Of a stretch of DNA of 64,000 nt, positions 17,790-25,780 are shown one piece after another (the stretch's first letter is position 1; each line of letters opens with the position of its first letter). The notes beneath the pieces were generated by a model. It did not search any database. It saw nothing but the letters and a program-made list of their open reading frames with translations, and had not been told where the DNA came from. The stretch is from Sinorhizobium saheli (GTDB lineage: Bacteria; Pseudomonadota; Alphaproteobacteria; Rhizobiales; Rhizobiaceae). Position numbers and translations under genes: made by a program. The DNA lies in the NCBI RefSeq assembly GCF_001651875.1, contig NZ_LNQB01000073.1:372001-436000 (forward strand). Direction: 5' to 3'.

Positions 17790-17820
17790 CTTGACAGGAT
17801 AAAAGCCTTGGCGCGATAAT
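17790..17820 (+). promoter_or_regulatory. putative promoter of the sugar-acid operon
   Basis: CTTGAC at 17790-17795 matches a rhizobial -35 box. GATAAT at 17815-17820 is a good -10 but at 19-nt spacing, which is long. It lies just upstream of the palindromes, as in a repressible promoter. Confidence 0.4.
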
Positions 17821-17838
17821 TCCAGATAATAAAACATC

Positions 17839-17864
17839 GTTCCACATATTGGAACTCCAGTTCC
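17839..17864. promoter_or_regulatory. overlapping palindromes, likely IclR operator
   Basis: GTTCC-N7-GGAAC at 17839-17855 overlaps GGAAC-N4-GTTCC at 17851-17864. Alternating GTTCC/GGAAC half-sites between an IclR gene and its divergent operon resemble IclR-type operators. They lie downstream of the putative promoter, consistent with repression. Confidence 0.6.
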
Positions 17865-17897
17865 GCATCTGCGGCACCGGGGAGAGGCCCAATTCCC

Positions 17898-18668
17898 ATG
17901 ACCTTGCCGAGCAGCCAGTTTCCCGACCTGCGCAATCGCGGCGTGCTGGTCACCGGTGGCGGTTCCGGCATCGGCGCCGCCCTCGTCGACGGCTTCCTGC
18001 GACAGGGCGCGCGCGTTGCCTTCATCGACATCGCCGAGGAGCCCAGTCGCGCCCTATGTGAGAGGCTCGCCGCCGAGACCGGACGGGCACCGCAGTTCAT
18101 CGCCGCCGATCTGCGCGACGTCGAGGCGGCTCGGAACGCCGCCGGAGCGGCCGTCGCGGCGCTCGGCGCGGTCCACGTCCTCGTCAACAACGCCGCACGC
18201 GACGACCGCCAGCCGCTTGAAGCCGTCACCGAGGAGAGCTGGGACGAGAGCCTTTCCGTCAACCTCAGGCATTTCTTCTTCATGAGCCAGCAGATCGCGC
18301 CGCATCTGCGCCGGCAGGGCGGCGGATCGATCATCAACTTCTCCTCGATCGCCTTCATGCTGAACATGCCGGACATTCCCGCCTATGCCACCGCCAAGGC
18401 AGGGATCATCGGACTGACCAAGTCGCTCGCCGGAAGCCTCGGACCGGACAATATCCGCGTCAACGCCATCCTGCCGGGCATGATCGTCACCGAGCGGCAG
18501 CGCCGGCTCTGGCTCACCGACGAATCGATCGCCCGGATGCAGGAGAAGCAGTGCCTGAAGCGCATGCTGGTTGCCGACGACCTCGTCGGGCCGTGTCTTT
18601 TCCTGGCCTCGGACTGCTCGGCGGCGATGACGGCACAGACGATGATCATCGATGGAGGCGTGTTTTGA
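17898..18668 (+). CDS. short-chain dehydrogenase/reductase, probable aldose dehydrogenase
   Basis: The 256-residue classical SDR has the NAD(P) motif TGGGSGIG (19-26), NNAA near residue 99, the catalytic Ser in NFSSIAF and the YATAK catalytic Tyr-Lys pair near 159-163. An Asp in VAFIDIAEEP suggests preference for NAD+. It is the first gene of the operon and has GGGGAGAGG before the ATG. Placed with a lactonase, an aldonate dehydratase, a 2-keto-3-deoxy kinase and an aldolase, it most likely oxidises a sugar such as D-galactose to its lactone. Other SDR substrates cannot be excluded from sequence alone. Its stop overlaps the dgoK start (TGATG). Confidence 0.88.
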   Translation: MTLPSSQFPDLRNRGVLVTGGGSGIGAALVDGFLRQGARVAFIDIAEEPSRALCERLAAETGRAPQFIAADLRDVEAARNAAGAAVAALGAVHVLVNNAARDDRQPLEAVTEESWDESLSVNLRHFFFMSQQIAPHLRRQGGGSIINFSSIAFMLNMPDIPAYATAKAGIIGLTKSLAGSLGPDNIRVNAILPGMIVTERQRRLWLTDESIARMQEKQCLKRMLVADDLVGPCLFLASDCSAAMTAQTMIIDGGVF

Positions 18669-19585
18669 TGATGGCAGGCTATTATGCCGCGGTGGACTGG
18701 GGAACCTCGAGTTTCCGCCTGTGGATCATCGGGGAGGACGGGGCGGTGCTGGCCGAACGCCGCAGCGCGGAGGGGATGACGACCGCGGCAAAGACCGGCT
18801 TTCATGCGGTCCTCGACCATCATCTTTCCGCCGTCTCGGCGCCCGCGCATCTCCCCATCATCATCTGCGGCATGGCGGGTGCCCGCCAGGGCTGGAAAGA
18901 GGCCGGCTATATCGAAACGCCGGCGGCCCTTTCCGCCATTGCCGGCCAGGCCATCCCCGTCCCGGACGTCGATCGCGACATCCGCATTCTCCCCGGACTC
19001 GCCCAGCGCGACAGGCAACACCCGGACGTGATGCGTGGCGAGGAGACGCAGCTCCTCGGCGCCGCGGGGATGCTCGGCGGCGGCAGGCATCTCGTCTGCA
19101 TGCCCGGAACGCACAGCAAATGGGTACGCCTGGTCGACGAGACGGTCGAGGGCTTCTCCACCTTCATGACGGGCGAGCTCTTCGATGTCGTCTCGCGCCA
19201 CACGATTCTAAGCCACGCCGTCGCGGATGCGGATACCTTTCCGGCCGGGAGCCTCGCCTTTGCCGAGGCCGTCCGCAGCGCGCGCGACAATCCGGCACTC
19301 GCGACGAACCTCTTGTTCTCCGTGCGGGCCGGCCAGCTTCTCCACGGCACCGGCGCCGCCGACGCGAGGGCCCGGCTCTCCGGCACGCTGATCGGCCTCG
19401 AGATCGCCGGGGCGCTCGCCGCCGCGACGCCGGCGGACAGCATCTGCCTCGTCGCCTCGGGCGGGCTCGGCACGATTTATCGCGCCGCCCTTGAAAGCCT
19501 CGGCCTCATGGTCCGACTCGTCGACGCCGACGACGCGGTGCGCGCCGGGCTTTCGGCCGCGGCCCGGGCGATTTGGCCCCTCTGA
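18668..19585 (+). CDS. dgoK: 2-dehydro-3-deoxygalactonokinase
   Basis: DgoK phosphorylates 2-keto-3-deoxy-D-galactonate at C6 with ATP. The 305-residue product begins with the ASKHA-fold phosphate motif AVDWGTSSFRLW. It also contains CMPGTHSKWVRL and the FSTFMTGELFDV block characteristic of the DgoK family, and a late VASGGLGTIY motif. The start overlaps the SDR stop in TGATG, which indicates translational coupling; a second ATG directly follows and may be used instead. Upstream in-frame codons lie inside the SDR gene and are rejected. The product is the substrate of the aldolase encoded next. Confidence 0.92.
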   Translation: MMAGYYAAVDWGTSSFRLWIIGEDGAVLAERRSAEGMTTAAKTGFHAVLDHHLSAVSAPAHLPIIICGMAGARQGWKEAGYIETPAALSAIAGQAIPVPDVDRDIRILPGLAQRDRQHPDVMRGEETQLLGAAGMLGGGRHLVCMPGTHSKWVRLVDETVEGFSTFMTGELFDVVSRHTILSHAVADADTFPAGSLAFAEAVRSARDNPALATNLLFSVRAGQLLHGTGAADARARLSGTLIGLEIAGALAAATPADSICLVASGGLGTIYRAALESLGLMVRLVDADDAVRAGLSAAARAIWPL

Positions 19586-19599
19586 CGGAAAAAAAGAAC

Positions 19600-20238
19600 A
19601 TGGATCGCATTCCCCTGCCGCCGATGAAATATCCGCTCATCGCCATCCTGCGAGGGTTGAAGCCCGAAGAAGCCGAAGACGTGGTCGGCGCCCTGATCGA
19701 GACGGGATTCACCGCAATCGAGATTCCGCTCAATTCGCCCGATCCGTTCCGTTCCATCGAAACGGCGGTGACCATGGCTCCGCCCGGCTGCCTGATCGGC
19801 GCCGGCACGGTGCTGACGACCGCCGATGTGGAACGCCTCGCCGATGTCGGCGGGCGGCTGATGGTGAGCCCGAATGTCGAGCCTTCGGTCATTCGGCTTG
19901 CCAAGGCGAAGGGCATGGTGACGATGCCGGGCGTCTTCACGCCGACGGAGGCGCTGGCGGCGGCCGCGGCCGGAGCGTCCGGGCTCAAATTCTTCCCGGC
20001 GAGCGTCCTCGGCCCCTCAGGCATCGCAGCAATCCGCGCCGTGCTTCCCGCGGATCTCGAGATCGCCGCCGTCGGCGGCGTCTCGGAGGCGAATTTCGCC
20101 GATTACGCGAAAATCGGCATCCGCTCCTTCGGCCTCGGCTCCAGCCTCTACCGGCCGGGCATGAGCGGCGCGGATGTCCGGGAGCGTGCGTCGGCCACTC
20201 TTGCAGCCTACGATACCGTCTATGGAGGCAGGCAATGA
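19600..20238 (+). CDS. dgoA: 2-dehydro-3-deoxy-6-phosphogalactonate aldolase
   Basis: This class I aldolase splits 2-keto-3-deoxy-6-phosphogalactonate into pyruvate and glyceraldehyde-3-phosphate. The 212-residue product shows the family blocks PLIAILRGLKPEEA, the Glu in FTAIEIPLNSP, IGAGTVLT and the Schiff-base lysine in GLKFFPAS (about residue 128). It starts 14 nt after dgoK, preceded by GGAAAAAAAG. Its stop overlaps the next gene by ATGA. The KDPG aldolase of the Entner-Doudoroff pathway is a close relative; the dgoK neighbour argues for the galactonate form. Confidence 0.92.
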   Translation: MDRIPLPPMKYPLIAILRGLKPEEAEDVVGALIETGFTAIEIPLNSPDPFRSIETAVTMAPPGCLIGAGTVLTTADVERLADVGGRLMVSPNVEPSVIRLAKAKGMVTMPGVFTPTEALAAAAAGASGLKFFPASVLGPSGIAAIRAVLPADLEIAAVGGVSEANFADYAKIGIRSFGLGSSLYRPGMSGADVRERASATLAAYDTVYGGRQ

Positions 20239-21119
20239 CCGAGCTCACACCCTTTTCCGGCCGCATCCTCTGCGACTTCGCCTCCGAGCTCGGCGAGGGT
20301 CCGACCTTCGATCCGGCGACCGGCACGGCCTGGTGGTTCAACATCAAGGGCCAGGAACTGCATGAGCTTCATCTCGACAGCGGCCGCAAGACGATCCATC
20401 CCCTGCCCTTCCTCGGCAGCGTGCTCGCTGTGATCGACCCGACCCGGCAATTGATCGCCTCCGACCAGGGCCTCTTCATCCGCGATACTGGAAGCTACGC
20501 GCTCAGCCTCTTCACCACGCTCGAGGACAAGCCGGGCAACCGCTCCAATGACGGGCGCGTCCATCCCTCCGGCGCACTCTGGATCGGCACGATGGGACGG
20601 AAGGCCGAGAAGAATGCCGGCGCGATCTATCACGTCGCCGGCAGCCGGGTGACCAGGCTTTACGGCAACATCACCATCCCGAACGCGATCTGCTTTTCGC
20701 CGGATGGCTCGGCGGCCTATTTCACCGACTCGGCCGCCAACCGCCTGATGCGGGTCGATATCGATCCGGCGACCGCGCTTCCGACCGGCGATGCCGTCGT
20801 CCTTTCCGACGAAAGTGCCGCACCCGGTGACATCGACGGCGCCGTCTGCGATGCCGACGGGTTGATCTGGAATGCCCGCTGGGGTGCCGGCGCCGTGGAG
20901 GTCTACAAGCCCGATGGCCGGAAGGTAGCGCGCTATGCCGTGCCGGCGACGCAGCCGAGCTGCCCGGCTTTCGTCGGGGCGAAGGCCGAGCGGCTGCTGG
21001 TGACATCCGCCTGGCAGGACATGGGCGACGGCGCACGCGCCGCCGATCCAGATGCCGGCAAGACCTTCGAGCTCGGCATTAAGGTCAAGGGACGTTTCGA
21101 ACCCGCCTTCCGCCTCTGA
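20235..21119 (+). CDS. SMP-30/gluconolactonase-family sugar lactonase
   Basis: The 294-residue beta-propeller protein belongs to the SMP-30/LRE family, metal-dependent hydrolases that open aldonolactones. Visible family residues include ELGEGPTFDP near residue 18 (metal-ligand Glu), RSNDGRVHPSGALWIGTM (about 98-115, Asn and Asp ligands), FSPDGSAAYFTDS and GDIDGAVCDADGLIWNARW (metal-ligand Asp). The start ATG shares the ATGA overlap with the aldolase stop, so it is translationally coupled. In the pathway it would convert the lactone made by the SDR to the aldonic acid. The exact lactone (galactono, arabino or fucono) is not fixed by sequence. Confidence 0.9.
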   Translation: MTELTPFSGRILCDFASELGEGPTFDPATGTAWWFNIKGQELHELHLDSGRKTIHPLPFLGSVLAVIDPTRQLIASDQGLFIRDTGSYALSLFTTLEDKPGNRSNDGRVHPSGALWIGTMGRKAEKNAGAIYHVAGSRVTRLYGNITIPNAICFSPDGSAAYFTDSAANRLMRVDIDPATALPTGDAVVLSDESAAPGDIDGAVCDADGLIWNARWGAGAVEVYKPDGRKVARYAVPATQPSCPAFVGAKAERLLVTSAWQDMGDGARAADPDAGKTFELGIKVKGRFEPAFRL

Positions 21120-21202
21120 TCGCAATTAAGTTCTGGCGCCGCGCCGGGAAAAAGTCATACAATTGATCCATGCGCTGAATCGCGATCGGAAGGAGTGCTC
21201 GG

Positions 21203-22927
21203 ATGAGCGAGAAGAAGAAAGAGTTGAGAAGCCGCCATTGGTACGGCGGCACACACAAGGACGGCTTCATTCACCGGTCCTGGATGAAGAACCAGGGCTT
21301 TCCGGACCATGTCTTCGACGGCCGTCCGATCATCGGCATCTGCAATACCTGGTCCGAGCTCACCCCCTGCAACAGCCACCTGCGAATCCTTGCCGAGGGC
21401 GTCAAGCGCGGCGTCTGGGAAGCGGGCGGGTTTCCGGTCGAGTTTCCGGTCTCCTCGCTCGGCGAGACGCAGATGCGGCCGACGGCGATGCTCTTCCGCA
21501 ACCTGCTCGCGATGGACGTCGAGGAGGCGATCCGCGCCTATGGCATCGACGGCGTGGTGCTGCTCGGCGGCTGCGACAAGACGACGCCCGGGCAATTGAT
21601 GGGGGCCGCCTCCGTCGACCTGCCGACGATCGTCGTCTCCTCCGGGCCGATGCTGAACGGCAAATGGAAAGGCAAGGACATCGGCTCGGGCACCGACGTC
21701 TGGAAGTTCTCGGAAGCGGTCCGCGCCGGCGAGATGAGCCTGCAGGAGTTCATGGCCGCCGAAAGCGGCATGTCGCGCTCGCCGGGTGTCTGCATGACCA
21801 TGGGCACGGCAACGACGATGGCTTCGGTGGTGGAAGCCATGGGGCTGTCGCTGCCGACCAACGCGGCGCTGCCGGCCGTCGATGCCCGCCGCATGGCGCT
21901 CTCCCACATGACCGGCAAGCGGATCGTCGAGATGGTGCACGAGGATCTCCGACTGTCGAAGATCCTGACGCGGAAGAATTTCGAGAACGGCATCATCGCC
22001 AATGCCGCCGTCGGCGGCTCCACCAATGCCGTGGTGCATATGCTGGCGATCGCCGGACGCGCCGGCGTCGATCTCTGTCTGGAAGACTTCGACCGCGTCG
22101 GCGGACAGGTGCCCTGCATCGTCAACTGCATGCCCTCGGGCAAGTATCTGATCGAGGACCTCGCCTATGCGGGCGGCCTGCCGGCGGTCATGAACCGCAT
22201 CCAGCATCTGCTCCATGCCGATGCGCCGACCGTCGTCGGCGTACCGATCGCGAAGTATTGGGAGGGTGCGGAGGTCTATAACGACGACGTCATCCGCCCG
22301 CTCGACAATCCGCTGCGCGCGGCCGCCGGCATTCGCGTGCTGAAGGGCAACCTTGCGCCGAACGGTGCGGTGATCAAGCCTTCGGCGGCGAGCGAACACC
22401 TGCTGTCCCACGAGGGACCGGCCTATGTCTTCGAAACGATCGAGGACCTCAAGGCGAAGATCGACGATCCGGACCTGCCGGTGACCGAGGATACCATCCT
22501 CGTCCTCAAGGGCTGCGGCCCGAAAGGCTATCCGGGCATGGCAGAGGTCGGCAACATGCCGATTCCGCGCCGGCTCGTCGAAAAGGGCGTCCGCGACATG
22601 GTGCGCATCTCGGACGCGCGCATGTCCGGCACCGCCTTCGGCACGGTGGTCCTGCATGTGAGCCCGGAAGCCAATGCCGGCGGCCCGCTGGCGATCGTCA
22701 AGACCGGCGACCGCATCCGCCTGGATGCCATGAAGGGCGAGTTGAACCTCCTCATCAGCGAGGAGGAACTGGCGGCACGGATGGCGGCCTGGCAGCCGCC
22801 GGAAATGAAATGGCAGCGCGGCTACTACAAGCTCTATCACGATACCGTGCTGCAGGCCGACAAGGGCGCCGATCTCGATTTCCTCGTCGGCAAGAGCGGC
22901 GACGAGGTGCTTCGCGAGAGCCATTGA
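21203..22927 (+). CDS. IlvD/Edd-family sugar acid dehydratase
   Basis: The 574-residue enzyme belongs to the IlvD/Edd superfamily of Fe-S and Mg2+-dependent dehydratases. Cys47 (GICNTW), Cys124 (GGCDKTTPG) and Cys197 (SPGVCMTMGTA) match the [2Fe-2S] ligands of the sugar-acid branch such as L-arabinonate dehydratase. The KGKDIGSGTDVWKF insert is also typical of that branch rather than of dihydroxyacid dehydratase. It has GGAAGGAG before the ATG and lies 83 nt after the lactonase. With the dgoK and dgoA neighbours it probably makes 2-keto-3-deoxygalactonate from galactonate. In S. meliloti, a similar ilvD-like gene with dgoK is remembered as part of galactose catabolism. Confidence 0.92.
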   Translation: MSEKKKELRSRHWYGGTHKDGFIHRSWMKNQGFPDHVFDGRPIIGICNTWSELTPCNSHLRILAEGVKRGVWEAGGFPVEFPVSSLGETQMRPTAMLFRNLLAMDVEEAIRAYGIDGVVLLGGCDKTTPGQLMGAASVDLPTIVVSSGPMLNGKWKGKDIGSGTDVWKFSEAVRAGEMSLQEFMAAESGMSRSPGVCMTMGTATTMASVVEAMGLSLPTNAALPAVDARRMALSHMTGKRIVEMVHEDLRLSKILTRKNFENGIIANAAVGGSTNAVVHMLAIAGRAGVDLCLEDFDRVGGQVPCIVNCMPSGKYLIEDLAYAGGLPAVMNRIQHLLHADAPTVVGVPIAKYWEGAEVYNDDVIRPLDNPLRAAAGIRVLKGNLAPNGAVIKPSAASEHLLSHEGPAYVFETIEDLKAKIDDPDLPVTEDTILVLKGCGPKGYPGMAEVGNMPIPRRLVEKGVRDMVRISDARMSGTAFGTVVLHVSPEANAGGPLAIVKTGDRIRLDAMKGELNLLISEEELAARMAAWQPPEMKWQRGYYKLYHDTVLQADKGADLDFLVGKSGDEVLRESH

Positions 22928-23018
22928 CCGCCGAAGCTCTGCAGCGACCCTTCGCGCGTCAAACAGGACGCCCGACGCCGAGGCGGCCGGCCCGTATTCA
23001 TCGCAACTCGACGTCGCA

Positions 23019-23053
23019 ATACGCCGCGTGTTCTCCGCGAACACGCGGCGTAT
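23019..23053. terminator. perfect 15-bp hairpin after the dehydratase gene
   Basis: ATACGCCGCGTGTTC and its exact complement are separated by TCCGC. The stem lies about 90 nt past the dehydratase stop and would strongly fold in RNA of either strand. No immediate T run follows, so termination is plausible but not certain. Confidence 0.6.
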
Positions 23054-23261
23054 CTGTCGGCCTCGGAGAACTTCAGCCTTTTCTTAAAGTCGGGACGGCA
23101 CAATAAAGACCGACGACTTGCCGGCGCGACGAACAACCGTCTGAATCGACCCCGCTTCTCCTTTCAGTACTCGCGAACTTCCGCTTCATTTTCGGGAACA
23201 GTTTGCGCCCCCGGGCGTTGCTTGAGTGTCCCGGCGCAGTAACGCCGGCCGAATGCTGCAC

Positions 23262-23367
23262 CTACAGCGCCGCACGTCATCGGACGCGGAACGGTGGCTG
23301 TAGGACCGTGAAATTGCTGCATGTCTTTGTCCTCAGGTCGAGGTCGATTCGAGAAAACATGCAGTAG
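23262..23367 (+). repeat. rhizobial palindromic element (ACAGCG family), full copy R1
   Basis: The element begins CTACAGCGCCGCACGTC, has an internal arm GGACGC...GGCTGTAG, then AATTGCTGCATG and a second palindrome around CAGGTCGAGGTCGATTC, ending CATGCAGTAG. Related copies lie at 29799, 58643 and 62190 (reverse). It occupies the region just upstream of the PRC-barrel gene. The rest of 22928-23397 apart from the 15-bp hairpin shows no gene. Confidence 0.7.
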
Positions 23368-23397
23368 TTCGACAACGTCAACGAAAGGCAGTCTGAC

Positions 23398-24003
23398 ATG
23401 AAAAAGACCCTTATTTCTTCCGTTGCCGCTGGCGCTCTTCTCGTGGGCGTTGCCGTTGCCCCGACGATCTACGCACAGGAGACCACGACGCCGCCGGCCG
23501 AAACGCAGCAGATGCAACCGCAACCGGCTCCGACGACACCGGCGCCGGCTGACCAGGCCCAGACTCCGGCGCCTGACACTGGCACGGAGATGGCCAAGGA
23601 AACCGATTACCTGACGCAGCAGGCCGATGAACAGATCGCCGCGAGCGCCTATATGGGCCAGTCGGTCTACAATGCCGCCGATGAGAGCATCGGCGAGATC
23701 AATGACCTGCTCATCAAGAAGGACGGCGGCGTCGAAGCCGCGGTCATCGGCGTCGGCGGCTTCCTCGGCATCGGCGAGAAGAACGTCGCGGTCCCGTTCG
23801 ACCGCATCGAGATCGCCGAGCAGCCCGACAGCGGGACGCTGAAGCTGACGACCACCGAAACGGCGGACACGCTGAAGGCCGCCCCGGAGTTCAAGACGAA
23901 GGCGCAGTTGATGGCCGAGCGTGACGCGGCACAGCCCGACACCTCGACCACCTCCAGCACGACGCCGACAACCCCGGCGCAACCGGCCCAGCCGCAGCAG
24001 TAA
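23398..24003 (+). CDS. secreted PRC-barrel domain protein
   Basis: The 201-residue protein has a signal peptide (MKKTLISSVAAGALLVGVAV, cleavage likely after IYAQ). A Pro/Gln/Thr/Ala-rich linker follows (about 28-65), then a PRC-barrel-like domain (about 78-150: YMGQSVYNAADESIGEINDLLI, GGFLGIGEKNVAVPF). The tail is Thr/Pro/Gln-rich. PRC barrels occur in the photosynthetic reaction centre H subunit and RimM; secreted stand-alone versions are common in rhizobia but have no settled function. The Pro-rich flanks suggest extension through periplasm or cell wall. A palindromic repeat ends 30 nt before the start, and a strong bidirectional hairpin lies after the stop. Confidence 0.85.
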   Translation: MKKTLISSVAAGALLVGVAVAPTIYAQETTTPPAETQQMQPQPAPTTPAPADQAQTPAPDTGTEMAKETDYLTQQADEQIAASAYMGQSVYNAADESIGEINDLLIKKDGGVEAAVIGVGGFLGIGEKNVAVPFDRIEIAEQPDSGTLKLTTTETADTLKAAPEFKTKAQLMAERDAAQPDTSTTSSTTPTTPAQPAQPQQ

Positions 24004-24033
24004 GCCACTGAGCGCCGGGTAAAAGTGCCCACC

Positions 24034-24087
24034 AGGCCTGCCGGCCCCTCTTCCCGTCTCGACGGGGAGAAGGGGTTTGGCAGGCCT
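24034..24087. terminator. bidirectional hairpin between convergent genes
   Basis: AGGCCTGCC (24034-24042) pairs with GGCAGGCCT (24079-24087), enclosing a second stem CCCCT...CCCGTC / GACGGGGAGAAGGGG. It lies between the ends of the PRC-barrel gene and the convergent phosphodiesterase gene and likely ends both transcripts. It is a short relative of the GC-rich palindromic family. Confidence 0.65.
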
Positions 24088-24102
24088 CATTCGTTGGATG
24101 GG

Positions 24103-25449
24103 TCAGCGCGCCGCGACGTCGCGGTAGCGTTGCGAGAGATAGCGCATGGTCGCGACGGCGTCGGCGGGTTTGCCGTAGAAATAGCCCTGCCCCATGCCGC
24201 AGCCGAGCGCTTTCAGCTTCAGCGCCTCGGAGGAATGCTCGATACCTTCGGCGACGACCTCGAGTTCCAGCCCCTCGCACATCGAAACGATGGCCTTGAC
24301 GATATGCTCGGAGGCCCGGTCGGCCGAAATCCGAGAAACGAAGGCGCGGTCGATCTTCACCTTGTCGAAGGAAAAATCCCTCAACCGCCCGAGGCTCGAC
24401 TGGCCCGTTCCGAAATCGTCGAGCGACACGCGCACGCCCGCGGCCCGCAGTTCCGAGACGATCCGCTGGGCGACGTCGGCGTCGGCCATCACGGCGGTTT
24501 CGGTGATCTCGAGTTCGAGGCGGCGAGGATCGAGGCCGACCTGGCCGACGATCGCCAGCAGCCGGGTACTCGTCGCCGGGTCCATCAATTGCGCGGAGGA
24601 CAGGTTGAAGGACAGGAAAAGTTCCTTCGGCCACGACAGGGCTGCCTGGGCGGCCTTGCGCAGAAGCACCTCGGCAAGGGCGTCGATGAAGCCGCGCTCT
24701 TCGGCGAGCGGCACGAAGACGGAGGGCGAGACATAGCCCAGATCCGCGTCGCACCATCGGGCGAGCGCTTCGAAGCCGACCACGGCGTCGCTGCGAAGGT
24801 CGACGATCGGCTGGAAATGTACATCGACCTCATCGGCGATGATCGCATTGCGCAGCGCCTGCTCGAGCTGCGTCGCGCGCTTCATCTCCTGGGCGATCTC
24901 GTGCGAATAGACGGTGATCTGGCCGCGGCCGCGGCGTTTGGAGCGGTAGAGCGCCGTATCGGCGCTCTTCAAAAGGTCCTCGAACGTGTCGCCGGCGAAG
25001 GGAAAGACCGCGAAGCCGAAGGATGCGGACAGGCGGACGCTGCGGTCGCCGAGGGCGAAGGGGGCGGAGAGCACCTCCTTCAGCATCTGGCCGAGCTTCT
25101 CGGCGCCCTTCCGCTCGAAGACGAGCGGCAGGACGATGGCGAATTCGTCGTCCACCGTCCGCGTCACCGTTGCACCTTCGGGAACGCAAGCCGTCAGCCG
25201 GTGGGCCACCTGGGACAGAATCTGATCGCCCGCCTCCGGCCCGAACAGATCGTTGATCGGCTTGAAGCCATCGAGATTGGCAAGACCGATGGTGAAAGGG
25301 GCGGGATCGCTTGCCCGTTCGTCCGCCAGCGCATAAAAGCTCTGGCGCAATTGGCGCGCATTGCCGAGTCCGGTCAGCGGGTCGACGAGCGACACGGCAT
25401 GCGGCCGGTCCGGCTTCTGGCGGCGATCTGAGATCCCATGCCATGTCAT
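24103..25449 (-). CDS. GGDEF-EAL protein, probable c-di-GMP phosphodiesterase
   Basis: The 448-residue cytoplasmic protein has a GGDEF-type domain (about 25-180) followed by an EAL domain (about 195-440). The cyclase signature is broken, reading RTVDDEF instead of RLGGDEF, so c-di-GMP synthesis is unlikely. The EAL domain keeps catalytic and metal-binding parts: GFEALARW, NLSSAQL, LEITETAV, DDFGTGQSSL, KIDRAFV and EGIE. It should hydrolyse c-di-GMP to pGpG, perhaps with GTP sensed by the defective GGDEF domain, as in other composite proteins. It has no membrane segment or sensory domain. The ATG at 25449 has GGGAG 9 nt upstream. Confidence 0.9.
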   Translation of the reverse strand: MTWHGISDRRQKPDRPHAVSLVDPLTGLGNARQLRQSFYALADERASDPAPFTIGLANLDGFKPINDLFGPEAGDQILSQVAHRLTACVPEGATVTRTVDDEFAIVLPLVFERKGAEKLGQMLKEVLSAPFALGDRSVRLSASFGFAVFPFAGDTFEDLLKSADTALYRSKRRGRGQITVYSHEIAQEMKRATQLEQALRNAIIADEVDVHFQPIVDLRSDAVVGFEALARWCDADLGYVSPSVFVPLAEERGFIDALAEVLLRKAAQAALSWPKELFLSFNLSSAQLMDPATSTRLLAIVGQVGLDPRRLELEITETAVMADADVAQRIVSELRAAGVRVSLDDFGTGQSSLGRLRDFSFDKVKIDRAFVSRISADRASEHIVKAIVSMCEGLELEVVAEGIEHSSEALKLKALGCGMGQGYFYGKPADAVATMRYLSQRYRDVAAR

Positions 25450-25780
25450 CGCCACGCGCTCCCGCCGAGGAGCGAGCCACGCGCGGCAGGTCGACCGCAC
25501 CGCAACACGCCCCGGTCGGAACCGATGCCCGGCGAGCGGGATGAAGGCGGGTCGGCAGCGGGACGCGACGGGCTCATTTTCTCGAATGCTCTACACTTTG
25601 CAGCAATCGAACTTTCGGGCTGTCCACCCTGGTGGGGCGCACAAGTTCACTGCGGTCCTCTGAAACTACACGGTCTTGGGGCGGCGCCGATGGAAGCAAC
25701 CCTGCCGTAAACGATGACGGTCGACGGTTAACAATTCCATATCGCGGCACTGCGAGATTTACCGTCCGCATTCCCGGAGC
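25450..25780. other. gene-free spacer between two signalling genes
   Basis: The 331-bp stretch separates the phosphodiesterase start from the PAS-receiver stop, both on the minus strand. No gene or recognised repeat is seen; the phosphodiesterase promoter must lie here, and the spacing argues against one operon. Confidence 0.4.

Noticed and set aside
21155-23044. Long minus-strand frame opposite the IlvD/Edd dehydratase
   Set aside because: The plus-strand frame carries all Fe-S cysteines and family motifs; the opposite frame is a compositional shadow.
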